A stretch of DNA of 64,000 nt from positions 62,001 through 126,000 of the forward strand of contig NZ_LXSQ01000023.1 of assembly GCF_001648475.1 (NCBI RefSeq). Direction: 5' to 3'. Position 1 is the first letter of the stretch; the number at the start of each line of letters is the position of its first letter. Under the pieces are notes generated by a model. It was not told where the DNA came from, ran no database searches, and saw nothing but the letters and a program-made list of their open reading frames with translations. The DNA is from Eikenella halliae (GTDB taxonomy: Bacteria; Pseudomonadota; Gammaproteobacteria; Burkholderiales; Neisseriaceae). The position numbers and the translations under genes were made by a program. This document shows positions 27,191-36,177 of this stretch, in pieces.

Positions 27191-27226
27191 GGTCAAAAAT
27201 CAAATCGACTCCGATAAGGGAAATCT

Positions 27227-27538
27227 ATGCGCCGATACCTAATCACTGCCATATTGTCTGTTTTAAATGTACTTTTGATTTTATGGATATTGGGTGAGCT
27301 GCCATCCCTGGCTGATTTCATCACCGGTATTCCCAACCATGATTTCCGCGATTTCATCTCGGGTGTAGCCGAATTGCTGGTGCAATATTTGGCAAGCCTG
27401 TTGATTGTTTATCTGTCGTTTTGCCGTCTGCCCGTTAAAGGAGCGGCAGCTGTCAGAATATTTTGCCCGATAATCGTTTGCCTGTTGTTGGATATATTGT
27501 TCTGCTTATTTGTATACAGGATGTTTTTTATAGTTTGA
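27227..27538 (+). CDS. Small integral membrane protein, unknown function
   Basis: It encodes 103 aa with three hydrophobic segments (near residues 5-24, 49-67 and 76-100) joined by short loops such as SLADFITGIPNHDFRD. No domain is recognised. AAGGGAAATCT precedes the ATG. The gene sits in a region bounded by DUS of foreign dialects, so it may have arrived with neighbouring DNA. Confidence 0.62.
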   Translation: MRRYLITAILSVLNVLLILWILGELPSLADFITGIPNHDFRDFISGVAELLVQYLASLLIVYLSFCRLPVKGAAAVRIFCPIIVCLLLDILFCLFVYRMFFIV

Positions 27539-27630
27539 CTATTGGCGGTGGGATGGGTTTAGCCCATCAATCTCCGGAATGCCATGGAATGGTGGGTTGA
27601 AACCTACTGTTATCCCGCAGAAAGCAGAAT

Positions 27631-27672
27631 AAAGGCTGCCTGAAAACCGGTTTGGTTTTCAGGCAGTTTTTT
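27631..27672 (+). terminator. DUS hairpin of the AGGCTGCCTGAA dialect
   Basis: AAAGGCTGCCTGAAAACC and GGTTTTCAGGCAG pair and are followed by TTTTTTAT. Both arms are of a dialect that is not the local one. Confidence 0.75.
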
Positions 27673-27717
27673 ATAGTGGATTGAAACACAAGAATACTGT
27701 TGTGCGGTCTGCCTTGC

Positions 27718-27821
27718 TATAGTGGATTAACAAAAATCAGGACAAGGCGGCGAGCCGCAGACAGTACACACGTTACGGCAAGGCGAGGCAACGCTGTACT
27801 GGTTTTTGTTAATTCACTATA
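27718..27821. repeat. Correia-type element, intact short form
   Basis: It spans 104 bp with ends TATAGTGGATTAACAAAAAT and GTTAATTCACTATA, in opposite orientation to the copy at 7358. Confidence 0.9.
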
Positions 27822-27960
27822 TAACGTGTGTACTGCCTGCAGCCCGCCATTTTGCCCCATTTTTATTTTAACCCCGCCCACCTCGAAGCGCAGAAAGCTG
27901 CCGTGCTGCATTTGGCTGGCTTGGGGCGGGCTTTCAGGTAGCCTGGGGAAGGCAGGAGGT

Positions 27961-28305
27961 TTACCAATCGTCTTGTGTGGCGGCGAGACGTTCGGTGTCG
28001 GTGTCGTAGATGCCGTAGCATTGGGCAATGTAGGCGAGGTCGTTGCCGATGGCGTCGCGCAGGGTGTTGCCGCCTTCGATGTCGAACTCTTCGCGCAGTT
28101 GGTTAAAACGTTCGGCGGCCGCTTGGGTGAATAGGTAGAGGGCTTCGGCATCAGACGGCGGGTCGGCTTCGATTTGGCGGCAGGTATCGGCTAGGATTGC
28201 TTCGCCGCGTTGGGCAAACTCGAAGGGGAAGCTGTTGTCGTTGTAGATGTCTTGCAGGAAGGTGTAGTCAGCCAGTTCGGGGTTTTGCAGATTGTGGCGG
28301 CTCAT
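27961..28305 (-). CDS. DUF5713-like small cytosolic protein
   Basis: This 114-aa acidic, helical protein has no signal peptide. The start NPELADYTFLQDIYNDNSFP and the following ILADTCRQIE pattern resemble DUF5713 proteins, whose function is unknown; the assignment is from memory of the pattern. The start codon follows AGGAGACC. It is upstream of no obvious partner on the same strand. Confidence 0.65.
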   Translation of the reverse strand: MSRHNLQNPELADYTFLQDIYNDNSFPFEFAQRGEAILADTCRQIEADPPSDAEALYLFTQAAAERFNQLREEFDIEGGNTLRDAIGNDLAYIAQCYGIYDTDTERLAATQDDW

Positions 28306-28613
28306 GGCGGTCTCCTTGGGTTGGTGGAATGGTTTTGCATTGTACCCGAAACCGCGGGTTACAAGCCTGGCGGTGTGGGCTTAAAGGCTACCTGAAGATT
28401 TCAGGTAGCCTTTTTTGATGCAGTTGGGTGTTGAAGCTGTTGGGATATTTGTGCTGGCGGCAAGTGTTTTTTATGGGATGCCGATGTGTTATGGCAAACT
28501 GGTTTGGCTTTCGCCAAAACATGGGCTTGCTTTGCCGTATTGCCAGGCTGTGTGCGGCTTGCTGCCTTGTATTGCCAATCGGTTTGGCTGGTTATAAAGG
28601 CTACCTGAAAATT
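28306..28613. other. Intergenic region with DUS hairpin and decayed Correia-like sequence
   Basis: It holds a DUS hairpin (28383-28416) and a single DUS at 28597-28611. The stretch about 28490-28594 keeps TTGCCGTATTGCC and GCGGCTTGCTGCCTTG and is probably a very old Correia element. No gene is seen. Confidence 0.5.
28383..28416. terminator. DUS hairpin downstream of phosphoesterase gene
   Basis: AAAGGCTACCTGAA and TTTCAGGTAGCCTTTTTT with a 2-3 base loop. Confidence 0.65.
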
Positions 28614-29276
28614 CTATTCAGCTGCCGGGGGATTGAGTTCGGCCAGTTTTTGCTCCACCCAGCTGCGGGCTGCATCGGGAGTATCGGGCATGGGTTCGGC
28701 TTCGCCGAAGTGGGACACGGCGGGCAGGGGGCGCAGGAGGGTGTCGATGTCTTGCGGGCTTAAAAAGCGGCCGTGCAGGTCGAAACCGACGTTGAGGGCG
28801 CGGCCGGGGAGGGGGGCGAGGCGGTCGTGCAGGTGGCCGTAGAGGTGATACCAGCCTTTGTGGCAGCCGTCCCATTCGTTGATGGGGTAGTGGAATAAAA
28901 TCAGGGTGTTGTTGATTTCTGGCAGCTTGAGCTTGAGGTAGGGTTGGGCGGAGGCGAGCAGGGGGTGGCCGTCGGCTTTGGTGGTTTGGAAGAATCGGCC
29001 GATGTGGCGTTGGATGAGGTCGTCGTGGTTGCCGAAAATCAGGTGGTGGCGGCCGTTGAGGCGGGAGAGTAGGTGGGTGATGTGTTTGAGGTCGTGGGAG
29101 AAGCTGAGGTCGCCCAAGTTGTACACTTCATCTTCGGGGGAAACGGTTTTGTTCCACATGGCTACGAGATGTTCGTCCATCTCTTCAACGCTGGCGAAGC
29201 GGCGGAACTGGGGGCAGAATTTGGCAATGTTTTTGTGGGAGAAGTGGAGGTCGGAGGTAAAGAAGATTTTGCTCAT
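28614..29276 (-). CDS. Calcineurin-like metallophosphoesterase
   Basis: This 220-aa cytosolic protein has the metal ligands of the superfamily in order: TSDLHFSHKN, NLGDLSFSHD, IFGNHDDLI, FHYPINEWDG and YGHLHDRLAP. It looks like a small single-domain phosphoesterase of the type often encoded near phage or nucleotide-metabolism genes; the substrate cannot be told. The ATG at 29276 (MSKIFFTSDLHF) is the natural start because the domain begins there. Confidence 0.85.
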   Translation of the reverse strand: MSKIFFTSDLHFSHKNIAKFCPQFRRFASVEEMDEHLVAMWNKTVSPEDEVYNLGDLSFSHDLKHITHLLSRLNGRHHLIFGNHDDLIQRHIGRFFQTTKADGHPLLASAQPYLKLKLPEINNTLILFHYPINEWDGCHKGWYHLYGHLHDRLAPLPGRALNVGFDLHGRFLSPQDIDTLLRPLPAVSHFGEAEPMPDTPDAARSWVEQKLAELNPPAAE

Positions 29277-29421
29277 ATTGGTATGAAGTTCAAGGCGGTT
29301 GCTCACTGCGTTGCCGTACGGTTTGTGGCTAGCTGCATGAAGAAATCATTATTTCGGCTATACCTGAAAACAGGGCTTCAACGCGGTTGAAGCGAATTGT
29401 CGGTAGAGTTGAAATGGTGGT

Positions 29422-30117
29422 TCAGCCGAAGAGGCGGCGCTGCCAATCTTCGCATTCGCCGGTGTCGAGGCGGCGTTGGAACATATGCTGCCAGGAAGTG
29501 GGCAAGGGTAGTTGCAGCACTTCGCGCATAGCCTGGGGCTGGCAGTTTCGGCTGTCGATGAGCTCGAGGATGCGGCTGAGCGGCCATTCGGCATAGGGAC
29601 GGGCGAGGAGTTGCACGCTGTCGCCCGCTTGGATGTGGCCGCTTTGCAATACGCGCAAATACCAGCCGCAGCGCAGATTGTGCTGCACTTGGGCGGCCAT
29701 GTCGGGCACACCGAAGCGTTCGTTGAGTTTCCAGCAGGGCTGCCGGCCTTGGCTGACTTCGAAGCGGGCGCTGCCGATTTGCCATTGGTCGCCGAGGCAG
29801 ACTTGCCATTCGTCTGTGCCTTCGATGCAGAGGTTTTCGCCGAAGCCGCCGGCGCGGAAGTGCGGATTGCCGGGGAATTGGGCTTGCCATTGTTCGTAGT
29901 GGTGTTGGGCGTAGCAATGCAGGGCTTTGTCGACACCGCCGTGGTAGCGCGGGTCACCCACGCCGTCGCCTACCAGGCCGGTGGGGGTGGCTTCGATGGG
30001 GCCGGTGACGGGTTGTTTGTCGATGCCGCTGATTTGGCCGCGGGCAAAGGGTTTGGGCTGGGCAATGCGGATTTCGCTGATGGTGGCGATGGTTTGAGGC
30101 ATGATGGTTTGCTGCAT
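29422..30117 (-). CDS. MOSC domain protein (YiiM-like)
   Basis: This 231-aa protein carries a MOSC beta-barrel: GLVGDGVGDPRYHGGVDKA, HFRAGGFGENLCIEG and the region FEVSQGRQPCWKLNERFG with the conserved cysteine. MOSC proteins of the YiiM group take part in molybdenum-cofactor-dependent reduction of N-hydroxylated compounds. Start could be 30117 or 30102; neither has a good Shine-Dalgarno. A TATAAT-like box lies about 14 bases before the first start, within the end of a decayed Correia element. Confidence 0.85.
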   Translation of the reverse strand: MQQTIMPQTIATISEIRIAQPKPFARGQISGIDKQPVTGPIEATPTGLVGDGVGDPRYHGGVDKALHCYAQHHYEQWQAQFPGNPHFRAGGFGENLCIEGTDEWQVCLGDQWQIGSARFEVSQGRQPCWKLNERFGVPDMAAQVQHNLRCGWYLRVLQSGHIQAGDSVQLLARPYAEWPLSRILELIDSRNCQPQAMREVLQLPLPTSWQHMFQRRLDTGECEDWQRRLFG

Positions 30118-30137
30118 GAATACGTTGGCGCTGATTA

Positions 30138-30240
30138 TATAGCAAGCCAAATTAACTTTCGATATAAGGTGGAGAGCCGCAGGTGGCGCGAAAGTATGGC
30201 AAGGCAGAGCAAGGCTGTGGTGAAAGTTAGGTTGGTTATA
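30138..30240. repeat. Decayed Correia-like element
   Basis: It spans about 103 bp between TATAGCAAGCCAAATTAAC and GGTTGGTTATA, with a GGAGAGCCGCAG core. Its left end lies over the promoter region of the MOSC gene. Confidence 0.45.
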
Positions 30241-30263
30241 GTGGATGGCATCGGGTGTTGAAA

Positions 30264-30290
30264 GGGCTACCTGAAAGTTTCAGGTAGCCC
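30264..30290. repeat. DUS palindrome
   Basis: GGGCTACCTGAAA and TTTCAGGTAGCCC with a single-base spacer. Confidence 0.7.
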
Positions 30291-30317
30291 AGTTCCGACA
30301 GTTTGAACCAAGGCAAT

Positions 30318-30349
30318 AAAAAACAGGCAAGCCTGAGGCATGCCTGTTT
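30318..30349 (-). terminator. Rho-independent terminator of the secreted protein gene
   Basis: AAACAGGCA/TGCCTGTTT stem with T-rich sequence on the minus strand after it. This is a non-DUS terminator. Confidence 0.75.
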
Positions 30350-30362
30350 GCAAGTTGGGCGG

Positions 30363-30818
30363 TTAATCTTGGAAGATTTGTTGGTTGCCCACGAATACAT
30401 TGCTGCTGTATTGGCAGCCGGATTCGGTTTTGCAGCCGGGGATGGTTACGCTTAAGGTGTAGCGGCCGGTGCGGGTGGGGCGCAAGCCGAACATGGGGGC
30501 GTCGTCTCCTCGAGTATCGGCTTTGACTACGCTGCCATCGGCTGATTTGAGGGTGAGGTCGATGTTGTCGCAGTCGTGATCGCAGGCAGCGAAAAAGGTA
30601 TAGTATTTGCCGGCGGTGAGCTGAACCTGGTGGGTTTTGGTTTCGCCCACTTTGGCGTTGCCTTGGAACAGCTCTGCTTGGCGGGCGCTCGGGTCTTTTT
30701 CCTGCATAAGTTGTTTGTAAACCTGTTGGACTTCGGGCAGCCATGAGCCACTGGGCTCAGCCAGGGCGGCGGGGGCGGCAAACAGGGCGGCCAAGCCCAA
30801 TGCGGCAAACTTTTTCAT
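30363..30818 (-). CDS. Secreted protein, possible PPC-like beta domain
   Basis: It encodes 151 aa with a signal peptide ending at ALA-EP (residue 20). The mature part looks like a compact beta sandwich: VQLTAGKYYTFFAACDHDC, DLTLKSADGSVV and GRYTLSVTIPGC, which resembles bacterial pre-peptidase C-terminal (PPC) domains. Four cysteines could form two disulfides. The product is presumably periplasmic; the role is unknown. It is transcribed alone with its own terminator. Confidence 0.72.
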   Translation of the reverse strand: MKKFAALGLAALFAAPAALAEPSGSWLPEVQQVYKQLMQEKDPSARQAELFQGNAKVGETKTHQVQLTAGKYYTFFAACDHDCDNIDLTLKSADGSVVKADTRGDDAPMFGLRPTRTGRYTLSVTIPGCKTESGCQYSSNVFVGNQQIFQD

Positions 30819-31055
30819 GTATCTTCCTTTTGTTCGGTTAGGTAAAGAGTACGCGTATTATAAGGTAAAGCTAGGAAATATTCTGGGTTTTATGTTCTTT
30901 TAAATCAATTATCCATACCGTTGCTTCGTGTGTTTGCAGATGATATGCGCAAAGCGGCGGGCTGCTTGAAAAATATCCTGCCCGATTTTCAGGTAGCCTT
31001 TTGTAGGGGGGGTATGGCCAGCCTGAGTTTCCAAACCGGGGCAGCATACAAAAAT

Positions 31056-31087
31056 AAAAACCGCCCGGAAGATATCGGGCGGTTTTT
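31056..31087. terminator. Rho-independent terminator of the OPT transporter gene
   Basis: CCGCCCG/CGGGCGG stem flanked by A5 and T5, so it can work in both directions. It lies 20 bases after the OPT stop. Confidence 0.85.
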
Positions 31088-31106
31088 GCATTGGCGGTGA
31101 GGCGGT

Positions 31107-33131
31107 TTATTTGGTTTTCATCACGCGGCGGATGAAAATCAGCATCCCGCCGATGAAGAAGGCCAGGCCGAGGAATTCGCTGATGGTGCCCCAGTTGTCC
31201 AGGTTCAAGGCCAAGGGGGAATCCGAGCCGCCGCTGGTAACGGACAGGGCGATAATCAGCGCCATAATCACGCCAATCAGGCTCTCGCCCACAATCAGGC
31301 CGGCGGCAAACAGGGTGCCCACGCGCTCGGCATCTTTCTGTTTGGCCTCATCTTTGCCGATGCGGCGTTTCAGGAAGGCAGCCATGATGGCGCCGATGGC
31401 AATCGGCATATTGATGGCCGGCGGCAGATAGATGCCCATGCCCACGGCCAGGGTGGGCAGCATCAGTTTGGAGCCGCTGCGTTTGAATGCTTCGTTGATG
31501 ATGATGAGCACCACCCCGATGCCGATGCCGGTGAGGATGTAGTTCCATTGTAGGGTATCAGAGAAAATGGCTTTGGCGATGGTGGTCATCAGCGTGGCCT
31601 GCGGTGCGGCCAGTGCTTGGCTCGGATCCATATCCGGGCGCGGCATGGCGCCGGTGAAACCGTAGGCGGCGTAGAGCAGCTCGAGCACGGAAGACACCAC
31701 GAACGCGCCCACCACGCAGCCGATAATCAGCGCCACTTCCTGACGCCACGGGGTGGCTTTAATCAGGTAGCCGGTTTTCAGGTCTTGCAGGTTGTCGTTG
31801 GAGATAGAGGCCACGGCCACCACAGCAGAGCCGCAGAACAAGGTGAGCGCCACCAGGAAGTTGCGCGTGCCTTCATCGGCAAACAGGTTGTTGGCATTGC
31901 CGATGCCCAACAGCACCAGCGAAATGGCCACCACGGAAATAATACCGATGCCGGAAATCGGGCTGGAAGAAGAGCCCACCAAGCCGGCCATATAGCCGCA
32001 GGCAGCCGCTACCAGGAAACCGATAACGAAAGCCAATAAGGTGCAGACTACTACCAACAGCCAAGCCGTGCCGGTAGGCAGGTTGGCATCGGCCACGAAT
32101 TGGTAGAAGGAGAAGCCCAAGAGCAGCATCATGCCTAGTGCATAGGCAATCATGGCTTTGGGCGACAAGTCTTGCTCAACGCGTTCCAGCGCAGCACCTT
32201 CACCGCCTTTGATGGCGCGGAACGACATTTTCATGCCTTCCAGGGTGGGTTTGAGCAGGGTAATCAGCGTCCAGATTGCGGCAATACCGATGGTGCCGGC
32301 GCCGATAAAGCGCACTTTTTCTTTCCACAACCGCATGGCGAAAGCAACCATTTCCATATCGGCCGGCTGCGGATTGGTGGCGGAGAAATAGGGGATGGCG
32401 ATGCCCCAGGCAATTGCAATGCCCACCAACATGGCAATACCGCTGGCCAGGCCGACCAAATAGCCGGCGCCGAGTAGAGCCAATGAGAAGCCCATCGGGA
32501 TTTGGAAAATAGACGCGCCGGCTTTAAACCACAGACTGGCACTGTCGGCCACTACGCGCAAGCCGTTGCTGGCAAAGCTGAAAATACCGGAAATCACGCC
32601 ACCGGTAACGATTTCGCCGATACCGCTGTCAGCTTTTTGCGCGGTATCTGCGTTTTCTTCACCTACTACGCCGTCACCGCTGCCGACTTTCAAAATCTCG
32701 GCTGCTGCCACGCCTTCGGGATAGGGCAAATCGCTTTTCACTACCATGGCATAGCGCAACGGGATGGTGAAAATCACCCCCAAGATACCGCCGGCCATAC
32801 ACAGCAGAGTGGTTTGCCAAAACGGGAAACCTGTCCAATAGCCGCTCATTAAGAGGCCGGGCAGGATAAAGATCACGGAAGAGAGCGTACCCGCGGCAGA
32901 AGCCTGGGTTTGCACCATGTTGTTTTCAAGGATATTACTGCCTTTGGCGAATTTCAAAATCGCCATGGAAATCACGGCAGCCGGGATGGAAGAGGCAAAC
33001 GTAAGGCCTACTTTCAGCCCTAAATAGATATTGGAAGCGGTAAACACCACAGTGATTAACGCGCCCAACACCATACCGCGCAGGGTAAGCTCCCTGTAAT
33101 TGGCATAAGGATCATGGGTGGATAGAGACAT
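31107..33131 (-). CDS. OPT family oligopeptide transporter
   Basis: This 674-aa inner membrane protein has about 15-16 hydrophobic helices. It shows the bacterial OPT N-terminus (ANYRELTLRGMVLGALITV, FTASNIYLGLKVGLTFASS) and further family features such as VGSSSSPISGIGII and NLQDLKTGYLIKATPWRQE. OPT proteins move small peptides or metal-chelates with protons; the substrate is not predictable here. It is a single gene with a long AT-rich upstream region. Confidence 0.92.
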   Translation of the reverse strand: MSLSTHDPYANYRELTLRGMVLGALITVVFTASNIYLGLKVGLTFASSIPAAVISMAILKFAKGSNILENNMVQTQASAAGTLSSVIFILPGLLMSGYWTGFPFWQTTLLCMAGGILGVIFTIPLRYAMVVKSDLPYPEGVAAAEILKVGSGDGVVGEENADTAQKADSGIGEIVTGGVISGIFSFASNGLRVVADSASLWFKAGASIFQIPMGFSLALLGAGYLVGLASGIAMLVGIAIAWGIAIPYFSATNPQPADMEMVAFAMRLWKEKVRFIGAGTIGIAAIWTLITLLKPTLEGMKMSFRAIKGGEGAALERVEQDLSPKAMIAYALGMMLLLGFSFYQFVADANLPTGTAWLLVVVCTLLAFVIGFLVAAACGYMAGLVGSSSSPISGIGIISVVAISLVLLGIGNANNLFADEGTRNFLVALTLFCGSAVVAVASISNDNLQDLKTGYLIKATPWRQEVALIIGCVVGAFVVSSVLELLYAAYGFTGAMPRPDMDPSQALAAPQATLMTTIAKAIFSDTLQWNYILTGIGIGVVLIIINEAFKRSGSKLMLPTLAVGMGIYLPPAINMPIAIGAIMAAFLKRRIGKDEAKQKDAERVGTLFAAGLIVGESLIGVIMALIIALSVTSGGSDSPLALNLDNWGTISEFLGLAFFIGGMLIFIRRVMKTK

Positions 33132-33555
33132 TTTCTTTACCTTTGGTTGAAACGAGGTTGCATTCTTTTTCGATATGAGGTTTATGTCAAGAAAAATATT
33201 GCAAATGTAAAATTTTATTTACAAATTAGCTAAGTTTACTTGGTGATTTTTTATGAATGAAAATATCTATATACTTTAAGAGTGATAATTTACTTATAAA
33301 AAATTATATTGTTATATTAAGTATAAAAATCATTAATCAGGAAATATGTGTTGTGTAGGTAATGAATTTTTTACAAATCCTTACGTTCTGTGATTGTAAA
33401 AAATATAGGGAGTTGGGCAGAGATAGCAGCAGATACAGGCAAATTAGGGTGCAGAAGTGAGGAGTGAAAGCTAGCTGAAACCATATTGGCTCAAGTAGAA
33501 GAGAGGCTACCTGAAAGCTTTCAGGTAGCCTCTCTAAACACAGCATCGGGCTGTT
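33132..33555. other. AT-rich region upstream of the OPT gene and downstream of tkt
   Basis: No gene is seen. About 33180-33400 is distinctly AT-rich (runs such as TTATAAAAAATTATATTG) and probably holds the OPT promoter, but I cannot pick a single site. A DUS palindrome closes the tkt side. Confidence 0.5.
33501..33534 (-). terminator. Perfect DUS palindrome after tkt
   Basis: It is a 34-base perfect inverted repeat, GAGAGGCTACCTGAAAGC and its complement. Confidence 0.75.
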
Positions 33556-35538
33556 TTACAACACCGATTTCACAGTATCAACCACATTGTCCACGGTAAA
33601 GCCGAATTCTTTGAACAGCAGTTCGGCAGGGGCGGATTCGCCGAAGCGGTTGATGCCGACGACTGCGCCGTTCAGTCCGACGTATTTGTACCAGCCGTCG
33701 GCGTGTCCGGCTTCTACGGCGATGCGCGGCAGGCCTTCGGGCAGGACGGTGGCTTGATAGGCGGTGTCTTGGCGGTCGAATACGTTGGTGGACGGCATGG
33801 AGACGACGCGCACGGCGATGTTTTGCGCGGCGAGGGCTTTTTGCGCTTCCAAAGCCAGCTCGACTTCGGAACCGGTGGCCATGATGACGGCTTGAGCGTT
33901 GCCTTGGGCTTCGCTGATGACGTAGCCGCCGCGTTTGATGTCGTTCAGTTGTTGTTCGTTGCGCGCTTGGAATTTCAGGTTTTGACGGCTGAAAATCAGG
34001 CAGGACGGGTGGTCTTCGGCTTTTGCCGCTTCCGCCCATGCGACCAAGGATTCGGCGGTGTCGCACGGACGCCATACGTCCATATTCGGAATCAGGCGCA
34101 GGGTGGCGGTTTGTTCGACGGGTTGGTGGGTCGGGCCGTCTTCGCCAAGACCGATGGAATCGTGGGTAAAGACGAAGACGGGGTTGATTTTCATCAGTGC
34201 CGCCATGCGCAGGGCGTTGCGCTGGTATTCGCTGAACATCAGGAAAGTCGCGCCGAACGGTTTCACGCCGCCGTGCAGGGCAAGGCCGTTCATGATGGCG
34301 CCCATGCCGAACTCGCGCACGCCGTAGTGGATGTAGTTGCCGCCTTTGTCGCGGGTAACGGAGACGCTGTTTGACCAGTCGGTCAGGTTGGACGGGGTCA
34401 GGTCGGCCGAACCGCCCACCAGTTCGGGCAGCTCTTTGGCGAGGATTTCGATGCTGTTTTGGCTGGCTTTGCGGGTGGCGATGGTTTCGGCTTTGGCGCA
34501 CACTTCTTGCAAGGCCGTCTGAATATAGGCATCGAAGTTTTCAGGTAGCCTGTGTTCCATACGGCGCACGAATTCTGCGGCTTCGGCGGGATATTTGGCT
34601 TGGTATTGCGCGAACAGCCCGTTCCATTCGGCTTCCAGTTTCGCGCCTTGTTCTTTCGCGCTCCATGCGGCGTAAATTTCTTGCGGGATTTCAAAGGCGG
34701 GGTAAGCCCAGCCCAGATGTTTGCGCGTGGCTTCGATTTCATCCGCGCCCAAAGGCGCGCCATGGGTTTTATGGCTGCCTTCTTTGTTGGCGCTGCCTTT
34801 GCCGATTAAGGTTTTGCAGCAGATGATGGACGGTTTGCCGGTTTCGGCGCGGGCGGCTTCGATGGCCGTCTGAATGGCGGCGGTGTCGTGGCCGTTTACG
34901 TTGGGAACGACGTGCCAGCCGTAGCTTTCAAAGCGTTGAGGGATGTTTTCGGTAAACCAGCCGTCCACTTTGCCGTCGATGGAAATATTGTTGTCATCAT
35001 ACAAAACAATCAGTTTGCCCAAGCCCAAAGTGCCGGCGAGCGAACAGGCTTCGTGCGATACGCCTTCCATCAGGCAGCCGTCGCCCATGAAGACGTAGGT
35101 GTAGTGATCGACGATGTTCAAACCGTCTTTATTGAACTCGGCGGCAAGGATTTTTTCCGCCAATGCCATGCCTACCGCGTTGGCAATGCCTTGTCCCAAC
35201 GGGCCGGTGGTGGTTTCCACGCCGTCGGTGTAGCCGTATTCTGGGTGGCCGGGGGTTTTGCTGTGCAGCTGGCGGAAGTTTTTCAGGTCTTCAATGCTCA
35301 GGTTGTAGCCGGTCAGGTGCAGCAGGCTGTACAACAGCATGGAGGCGTGGCCGTTGGAGAGGATGAAGCGGTCGCGGTTGTAGAATTTGGGGTTGGCGGG
35401 GTTGTGGCGCAGGAATTTCGTCCACAAGACTTCCGCCATTTCCGCCATGCCCATGGGCGCGCCGGGGTGGCCGGAGTTGGCTTTTTGGATGGCGTCGGCG
35501 GAGAGGAAGCGGATGGCGTTAGCAAGTTGGGAGGGCAT
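33556..35538 (-). CDS. tkt: Transketolase
   Basis: This thiamine-diphosphate enzyme of the pentose phosphate pathway has 660 aa. It shows SGHPGAPMGMAEMAEVLW near the start, the ThDP motif FMGDGCLMEGVSHEA, HKTHGAPLG and the pyrimidine-domain HDSIGLGEDGPTHQPVEQ. One in-frame local DUS (near 34539) encodes RLPENFD. Two further sites near 34513 and 34863 read GGCCGTCTGAAT, the core of the Neisseria DUS, which suggests recombination with Neisseria DNA. A DUS palindrome ends the unit. Confidence 0.96.
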   Translation of the reverse strand: MPSQLANAIRFLSADAIQKANSGHPGAPMGMAEMAEVLWTKFLRHNPANPKFYNRDRFILSNGHASMLLYSLLHLTGYNLSIEDLKNFRQLHSKTPGHPEYGYTDGVETTTGPLGQGIANAVGMALAEKILAAEFNKDGLNIVDHYTYVFMGDGCLMEGVSHEACSLAGTLGLGKLIVLYDDNNISIDGKVDGWFTENIPQRFESYGWHVVPNVNGHDTAAIQTAIEAARAETGKPSIICCKTLIGKGSANKEGSHKTHGAPLGADEIEATRKHLGWAYPAFEIPQEIYAAWSAKEQGAKLEAEWNGLFAQYQAKYPAEAAEFVRRMEHRLPENFDAYIQTALQEVCAKAETIATRKASQNSIEILAKELPELVGGSADLTPSNLTDWSNSVSVTRDKGGNYIHYGVREFGMGAIMNGLALHGGVKPFGATFLMFSEYQRNALRMAALMKINPVFVFTHDSIGLGEDGPTHQPVEQTATLRLIPNMDVWRPCDTAESLVAWAEAAKAEDHPSCLIFSRQNLKFQARNEQQLNDIKRGGYVISEAQGNAQAVIMATGSEVELALEAQKALAAQNIAVRVVSMPSTNVFDRQDTAYQATVLPEGLPRIAVEAGHADGWYKYVGLNGAVVGINRFGESAPAELLFKEFGFTVDNVVDTVKSVL

Positions 35539-35594
35539 GGTGTTTCCTAACAGTTTGGTTTGAAAAGGGATAAGGCTACCTGAAAACGGGTCGG

Positions 35595-35996
35595 CTATTC
35601 GCCGCTCAACAGGCTGTAATTCTCGTAAACGGATTCGACGAGCGGGGTAAAGTCATCGGCGGAGAAATGGGCATGGCCGATGCCGATTAACCGGCTTAAA
35701 GGGTCGTCTGCATCGGCGGGTTCGGCATCTTCATCGGTAACAAAATCCTGCCGTGCGCGCGCCATCATGCCTTGCACATATTTCGCGCCCACGCCGAGGC
35801 CGGTGAGTTTATCTGCCACATAGGCATCAATATCGTCGGCATCCATCAGGCACACCAGCCGGCCGAAGCCGAAGCAGTAGCCGTAGAAGGTGAAGCCCGC
35901 CACTTGAAACAGCAGTTCGTCGTTGATATCCCAGCGCGGATCGCTCGTGATGGCGGAGAAAAGGCGGTTTGCTTTGTCGTGGAAGGCTGGTTGCAT
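35595..35996 (-). CDS. Hypothetical cytosolic protein, 133 aa
   Basis: It is an acidic, soluble protein without signal peptide or membrane helix. Recognisable only by composition: RWDINDELLFQVAGFTFYG, VCLMDADDIDAYVADKLTG and a C-terminal FTPLVESVYENYSLL. No known domain is apparent. It lies between tmk and tkt on the same strand and could be cotranscribed with tmk, from which a decayed Correia element now separates it. Confidence 0.6.
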   Translation of the reverse strand: MQPAFHDKANRLFSAITSDPRWDINDELLFQVAGFTFYGYCFGFGRLVCLMDADDIDAYVADKLTGLGVGAKYVQGMMARARQDFVTDEDAEPADADDPLSRLIGIGHAHFSADDFTPLVESVYENYSLLSGE

Positions 35997-36077
35997 GGGA
36001 TTTTAAGATACAGTTTACGGGTGGGCAGGTGCCGGGAACGGCGCGGATTATCGCACTTTTGGCCGCGCCGTTCAAAA

Positions 36078-36177
36078 TATGGTGGATGAACAAAACGCGA
36101 CAGCGTTGGCTCGCCTTGCCGTACTCCCTGCATTGTTTGCGGCTCGCCGCCTTGCCCCGTTTTTTTCATCCGCTATA
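36078..36177. repeat. Decayed Correia element abutting the tmk stop codon
   Basis: It spans about 100 bp from TATGGTGGATGAACAAAAC to TTCATCCGCTATA with the GGCTCGCCTTGCCGTACT core. Its end meets the TGA of tmk without a gap. Confidence 0.75.

Larger units (their letters stand above)
27539..27960. other. Repeat-rich intergenic region
   Basis: It holds a foreign-dialect DUS hairpin, a half-remnant of a Correia end (TATAGTGGATTGAAAC at 27672), an intact Correia element and a single local DUS near 27934. No gene is seen. Confidence 0.6.

Noticed and set aside
33337..33546. 69-codon frame downstream of tkt
   Set aside because: It begins within the DUS palindrome, is AT-rich and low in complexity, and has no ribosome binding site.
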